Positions 60,059 to 64,000 of a stretch of 64,000 nucleotides of DNA are shown one piece after another; positions within the stretch are counted from its first letter, which is position 1, and the number at the start of each line of letters is the position of its first letter. The stretch comes from Rhodobiaceae bacterium. GTDB taxonomy: Bacteria > Pseudomonadota > Alphaproteobacteria > RS24. The stretch is from contig JABHDF010000024.1 of the NCBI GenBank assembly GCA_018673175.1, forward strand, positions 44,819 to 108,818, written 5' to 3'. Below the pieces are notes generated by a model that was not told the origin of the DNA, ran no database searches, and saw only the letters and a list, made by a program, of their open reading frames with translations. A program made the position numbers and the translations under genes.

Positions 60059-60544
60059 TCAAAACTCTTGGCGCAACATCACCATGTCGCGCAGCAGATG
60101 GCCGTTGTCGATAATCGGGATGGGATAGCGGCTGAAGAAACCTTTCAACACGCCGTCGCGTTTGAAGCCGAGTTTTTCATAGAGGCGAATTTGCGCGTTG
60201 CCCATAACCCCAGGCGTTTCGCCCGTGCCAATTTCCACGGCTTTGACGCCGCGCATTTTGGCCAACTCCAGCACATGGGTGATCAGGGCGCTGGCCATGC
60301 CTTGGCGGCGCATGATGGTGCGTGTGGCGATATTCTTAATTTCATAGCCATCGGCAATCGGCACGATGACGCAAATCGCATAAGGGTTTTTGGGCTTGCC
60401 GATGCGAAACATCTCTGCCTCCGCTTGGGTAGGCGGCAGGTAATCGAGCACCGCCTCCAACCATGGGTCGGCGTCGAGCAGCAAGTCCCAATGGGCGCGG
60501 CTTAGCTCGGCTTCATGCTCTATCTCATGTTTAATCACGTCCAT
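60059..60544 (-). CDS. GNAT-family N-acetyltransferase
   Basis: IKNIATRTIMRRQGMASALITHVLELA acetyl-CoA-binding pattern; RLYEKLGFKRDGV. Confidence 0.88.
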   Translation of the reverse strand: MDVIKHEIEHEAELSRAHWDLLLDADPWLEAVLDYLPPTQAEAEMFRIGKPKNPYAICVIVPIADGYEIKNIATRTIMRRQGMASALITHVLELAKMRGVKAVEIGTGETPGVMGNAQIRLYEKLGFKRDGVLKGFFSRYPIPIIDNGHLLRDMVMLRQEF

Positions 60545-60593
60545 AAGCGCACAATATCTTGAATCGTTATGAAATCCGCCCTATTTAATAGCT

Positions 60594-60926
60594 ATGGAAG
60601 AAAACCAATTCGGCATCTCCGAAAGTGCTGCGGTACAAATCGGAAAAATTCTCGCCACCGAGGCAGACGGCGCGTGCTTGCGCGTGGCTGTGCAAGGTGG
60701 CGGCTGTTCTGGCTTTTCTTATGTCTTCTCCATTGATGCCAAACAGACGGCCGAAGACCTTGTGGTCTCGCGCGATGGCGTCACGGTTTTGGTCGATGAT
60801 ATGTCGTTGCAATATATGCAAGGCAGCGAGATTGATTGGGTCGACGATCTCATCGGCGCCAGCTTTCAAATTAAAAACCCAAATGCGACCGCCAATTGCG
60901 GCTGCGGCACGAGCTTCGACGTCTGA
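60594..60926 (+). CDS. erpA: Iron-sulfur cluster insertion protein (HesB/IscA/ErpA type)
   Basis: GGGCSGFSYVF and C-terminal NCGCGTSFDV cysteine motif. Confidence 0.9.
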   Translation: MEENQFGISESAAVQIGKILATEADGACLRVAVQGGGCSGFSYVFSIDAKQTAEDLVVSRDGVTVLVDDMSLQYMQGSEIDWVDDLIGASFQIKNPNATANCGCGTSFDV

Positions 60927-61720
60927 TGAAAATTGCTAGCTGGAATGTGAACTCAATTAAGGCGCGCCTGCCCAATGTGCTGCGCTGGCTGAGCGAAGAA
61001 CAACCCGACATTGTGGGCTTACAAGAATTAAAATGCGTCGATGAAGCCTTCCCGCGCGCCGACATTGAAGCGCTGGGCTATAACGTCGAAACGCATGGGC
61101 AAAAAACCTATAATGGCGTGGCTCTGCTTTCCAAACTCCCGCTCGAAGATGTGTCGCGGGGCCTGCCCGATTTTGAAGACGAGCAATCGCGCTATATCGA
61201 AGCTGTGGTCTCGACCGAAAAAGGCGCTTTGCGCGTGGCTTCGCTATATTTGCCCAATGGCAATCCGGTGGGCGACGATGGCTTGCACGAAAAATACTTG
61301 TACAAATTAAACTGGATGAAGGCGCTGCAAGCGCATACGAAAACGCTTTTGTCTTATGAAGAAGCGTTCATTCTGTCGGGCGATTATAACGTCATCCAGC
61401 AGCCCGAAGATTGCTACAACCCCGAAGGCTGGGAAGGCGATGCGCTATATCGCCCCGAAACCCATGCTGCGTTTCGCGCCATTGTAAACCTAGGGCTAAC
61501 AGAAGCCGTGGCCTCGCTGGCGCAGACGGGCGACGACACCTATACGTTTTGGGATTATCAGGCCGGCGCTTGGCCGAAAAATAATGGCATTCGTATTGAT
61601 CATCATCTGATGTCGCCCTTGGCCGCAGACCTGCTCGCTAGTTTTGACATTCATAGCCATACCCGCGACTGGGAAAAACCCTCCGACCACGTGCCCGTGG
61701 TAATCGAGGTCGACGCTTAG
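60926..61720 (+). CDS. xth: Exodeoxyribonuclease III
   Basis: MKIASWNVNSIKARL, DIVGLQELKCVDE, RIDHHLMSP, WEKPSDHVPVV. Confidence 0.97.
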   Translation: MKIASWNVNSIKARLPNVLRWLSEEQPDIVGLQELKCVDEAFPRADIEALGYNVETHGQKTYNGVALLSKLPLEDVSRGLPDFEDEQSRYIEAVVSTEKGALRVASLYLPNGNPVGDDGLHEKYLYKLNWMKALQAHTKTLLSYEEAFILSGDYNVIQQPEDCYNPEGWEGDALYRPETHAAFRAIVNLGLTEAVASLAQTGDDTYTFWDYQAGAWPKNNGIRIDHHLMSPLAADLLASFDIHSHTRDWEKPSDHVPVVIEVDA

Positions 61721-61783
61721 GCGTTTGTTGTTACGCGCGAGCTTTTTCTCACGCGCCGCCTAAAATCATCTACACTTCTTTGC

Positions 61784-62530
61784 ATGGAAACAGCCCTTCT
61801 CTTTTTGGCCGGCTTGATTGGCGGCACCATGAACGCGCTTGCGGGCGGCGGCAGCGGCATTACGTTTGCCGCTTTGGTGTTCACCGGCATGCCCCCCATC
61901 GTTGCCAATGCGACCAATACATTTGCGGCTACCTTTGGCTATATCACCGGCGTTTTGGGCTATCGACAGCACATGAGCGGCATGGGCAAAGACCTGCTTT
62001 GGCAAGCACCTCTGGTGTTTATCGGCGGGCTATTGGGCGGCTATGCTTTGCTGCAAACCGATGCCCAAGTGTTTGCGGCTGCCGTGCCTTGGTTGTTATT
62101 GTTCGCCACGGCGTTGTTTATGGCCGGGCCGCAATTGGAGCGTTTGGCCGCGCACTTTGGCGGGCGCCGCGTGCAAGTAGCTGGCGCGCTAGCTTTGTTT
62201 TTGACCTGCATCTATGGCGGTTATTTCCAAGGCGGGTTTGGCATTCTTACCCTCGCCGCTTTATCGCTATCGGGCTATACGGCCGTGCGCGCCATGAATG
62301 GTTTGAAACTGGTGTTTGCCACCATATCCTCTATCGCGGCGCTGCTTTTGTTTGCGCTGGAAGGCAAGATTGATTATGTCGGCGGACTGGCCGTTATGGT
62401 CGGTATTGGCATCGGCAGCTATGGCGCCGCGCGATTGACCAATTATGTGTCCGACACCACCGTCAAACGCGCCAGTATCGGCGTCTGCCTTTTGGTGACG
62501 GGCTACGCATTTTTCATCGCTTATAGTTAG
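61784..62530 (+). CDS. TSUP-family (TauE/SafE) sulfite exporter-like permease
   Basis: GGTMNALAGGGSGITFAALVFTGMPPIVANATNT, GGYFQGGFGILTLAAL. Confidence 0.93.
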   Translation: METALLFLAGLIGGTMNALAGGGSGITFAALVFTGMPPIVANATNTFAATFGYITGVLGYRQHMSGMGKDLLWQAPLVFIGGLLGGYALLQTDAQVFAAAVPWLLLFATALFMAGPQLERLAAHFGGRRVQVAGALALFLTCIYGGYFQGGFGILTLAALSLSGYTAVRAMNGLKLVFATISSIAALLLFALEGKIDYVGGLAVMVGIGIGSYGAARLTNYVSDTTVKRASIGVCLLVTGYAFFIAYS

Positions 62531-62565
62531 AGCTTATAGTTAGAACTTATACTGAAAGCTTATCG
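62519..62565. repeat. Degenerate 13-bp tandem repeat spanning the TSUP gene stop codon
   Basis: GCTTATAGTTAGA GCTTATAGTTAGA ACTTATACTGAAA GCTTATCG. Confidence 0.85.
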
Positions 62566-62572
62566 TGGAGAC

Positions 62573-64000
62573 TTAGCCGAGCCGTTTCAGCGCTTCGCCT
62601 AATTTGTCACGCCGCGCTTGTTCTTCTGCGAGACGGGCTTTGTTCTCGTCGATGACCGCGGCCGGGGCTTTGTCTAAGAAACCTTGATTGTTCAGCTTGC
62701 CAGAGATTTTCTTAATCTCAATCTCCACTTTGCCGATATCTTTTTGCAATCGCGCGCGCTCCGCATCGACATCAATCACATCGGTTAACGGCAAAGCCAG
62801 AACCGCTTCGCCCAGCACCGCTTGCACGGCGCCTTCGGGAACCGCCTCGGCCAGCGTTATGCTTTCCAAACGGGCCAGACGTTGCAGCACCGCGCCGGTC
62901 TCGTTCAATCGGCCTTGCGTTTCCGCATTGGCCCCAATGACCACCAGCGGCACGCGGGCCCCTGCGGGCACATTCATCTCGGAGCGCACCGAACGAATTT
63001 CGCTGATTGCGTCAATCATCCAGGTTACTTCCACATCGGCTTTTGCGTTTACCAAACTATCGGGCAAACTCGGCCAGACATCGAGCATGAGGTGATTGTC
63101 GCGCGCGCCCGTTTTGGCCCATAGCTCTTCTGTCACGAAAGGCATGAACGGGTGCAGCAGGCGCAGCGCATTTTCCAACGCCCATTTGGTGGCCGCTTGC
63201 ACTTGCGCTTTTTGGCTTTGCGCTTCGGCGCTGGTGTCGTCGTTTTGTAAAGCCGGTTTGGCCAGCTCGACATACCAATCGCAAAAACTATTCCAGATAA
63301 ATTGATAGACACCATTGGCCGCATCGTTAAAGCGATAGGCCTCTAGCGCCTGCGTCACGTTGTTTTGCGTACGCACCACTTCGCCGACCAACCATTGGGT
63401 CAGCGGCAGGCTGGCACTGGCGGGGTCGAAGTCTTCCGCCTCAAAACAGCCGTTCATATCGCAAAAGCGAGCGGCGTTCCAAAGCTTGGTGGCGAAATTG
63501 CGATAGCCTTCCACACGGCTTTCGGACAATTTAATGTCGCGCCCCATGGCGGCCATGGCCGACAAAGTGAACCGCAAAGCATCGGCGCCATAGCGGTCGA
63601 TAAGCTCGAGCGGGTCGACGACATTGCCTTTGGACTTCGACATTTTTGCGCCTTTTTCATCGCGCACCAGCGCGTGAACATAGACCGTATGAAACGGCAC
63701 TTCGCCATCCATGAAATGCAGGCCGCTCATCATCATGCGCGCGACCCAGAAAAAGATAATGTCGAACCCGGTCACCAGAACATCGGTTTTATAATGGCGA
63801 TCCAGCTCGGTTGTTTCCTCGGGCCAGCCCAAAGTTGAGAACGGCCATAGCGCCGAAGAGAACCACGTGTCCAACACATCTTCATCGCGCGTCAGCGCCA
63901 CGCCCTCGCCCGCTTGGGCTTGCGCTGCGGCTTCATCTTCTCCAACGAAAACATTGCCGTCTGAGTCATACCAAGCTGGAATTTGATGGCCCCACCAAAG
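62573..64000 (-). CDS. valS: Valyl-tRNA synthetase (N-terminal part outside window)
   Basis: WWGHQIPAWY (read through to the window edge), DVLDTWFSSALWPFSTLGWPEE, MSKSKGNVVDPLELIDRYGADALRF. Confidence 0.97.
   Translation of the reverse strand, partial: LWWGHQIPAWYDSDGNVFVGEDEAAAQAQAGEGVALTRDEDVLDTWFSSALWPFSTLGWPEETTELDRHYKTDVLVTGFDIIFFWVARMMMSGLHFMDGEVPFHTVYVHALVRDEKGAKMSKSKGNVVDPLELIDRYGADALRFTLSAMAAMGRDIKLSESRVEGYRNFATKLWNAARFCDMNGCFEAEDFDPASASLPLTQWLVGEVVRTQNNVTQALEAYRFNDAANGVYQFIWNSFCDWYVELAKPALQNDDTSAEAQSQKAQVQAATKWALENALRLLHPFMPFVTEELWAKTGARDNHLMLDVWPSLPDSLVNAKADVEVTWMIDAISEIRSVRSEMNVPAGARVPLVVIGANAETQGRLNETGAVLQRLARLESITLAEAVPEGAVQAVLGEAVLALPLTDVIDVDAERARLQKDIGKVEIEIKKISGKLNNQGFLDKAPAAVIDENKARLAEEQARRDKLGEALKRLG

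Noticed and set aside
1-64000. CRISPR arrays, prophage, transposons or defence islands
   Set aside because: No regularly spaced repeats, integrases, transposases or phage structural genes are visible; the window is dominated by housekeeping genes.

Overview
This 64 kb window is a gene-dense, mostly core chromosomal segment of an alphaproteobacterium. The lineage is inferred from gene content and order and is not proven. It starts inside recG and ends inside valS. I see about 65 protein-coding genes, one tRNA-Lys(TTT) and no rRNA, CRISPR array, prophage or transposase.

Recognisable blocks:
- glmS/glmU
- an acyl-CoA dehydrogenase, ferric-reductase-like and crotonase group
- a SulP-STAS-cNMP fusion transporter
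- a NorE/NorF-like membrane trio with no catalytic oxidase subunit nearby
- a complete phosphate regulon, phoR-pstSCAB-phoU-phoB, with a visible Pho box upstream of pstS
- tgt-queA-ppi-coaD-gyrA-ssb / uvrA
- trmFO
- secF-secD-yajC-M23-surE-serS-tatCBA-(ABC ATPase)-scpB-scpA-nagZ-SPOR-argS-dgt
- erpA-xth

I found no unambiguous new multi-gene system. The best leads are:
- the orphan NorE/NorF-like trio and its membrane partner
- a 32-aa putative lipopeptide gene
- a structured region with a probable gene remnant at 18.26-18.54 kb
- a small ORF with an upstream direct repeat beside tRNA-Lys
- a crotonase that appears to lack one catalytic Glu
- several 12-15 bp micro-tandem duplications sitting at gene termini

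All assignments come from reading the sequence and translations. No database search was run.
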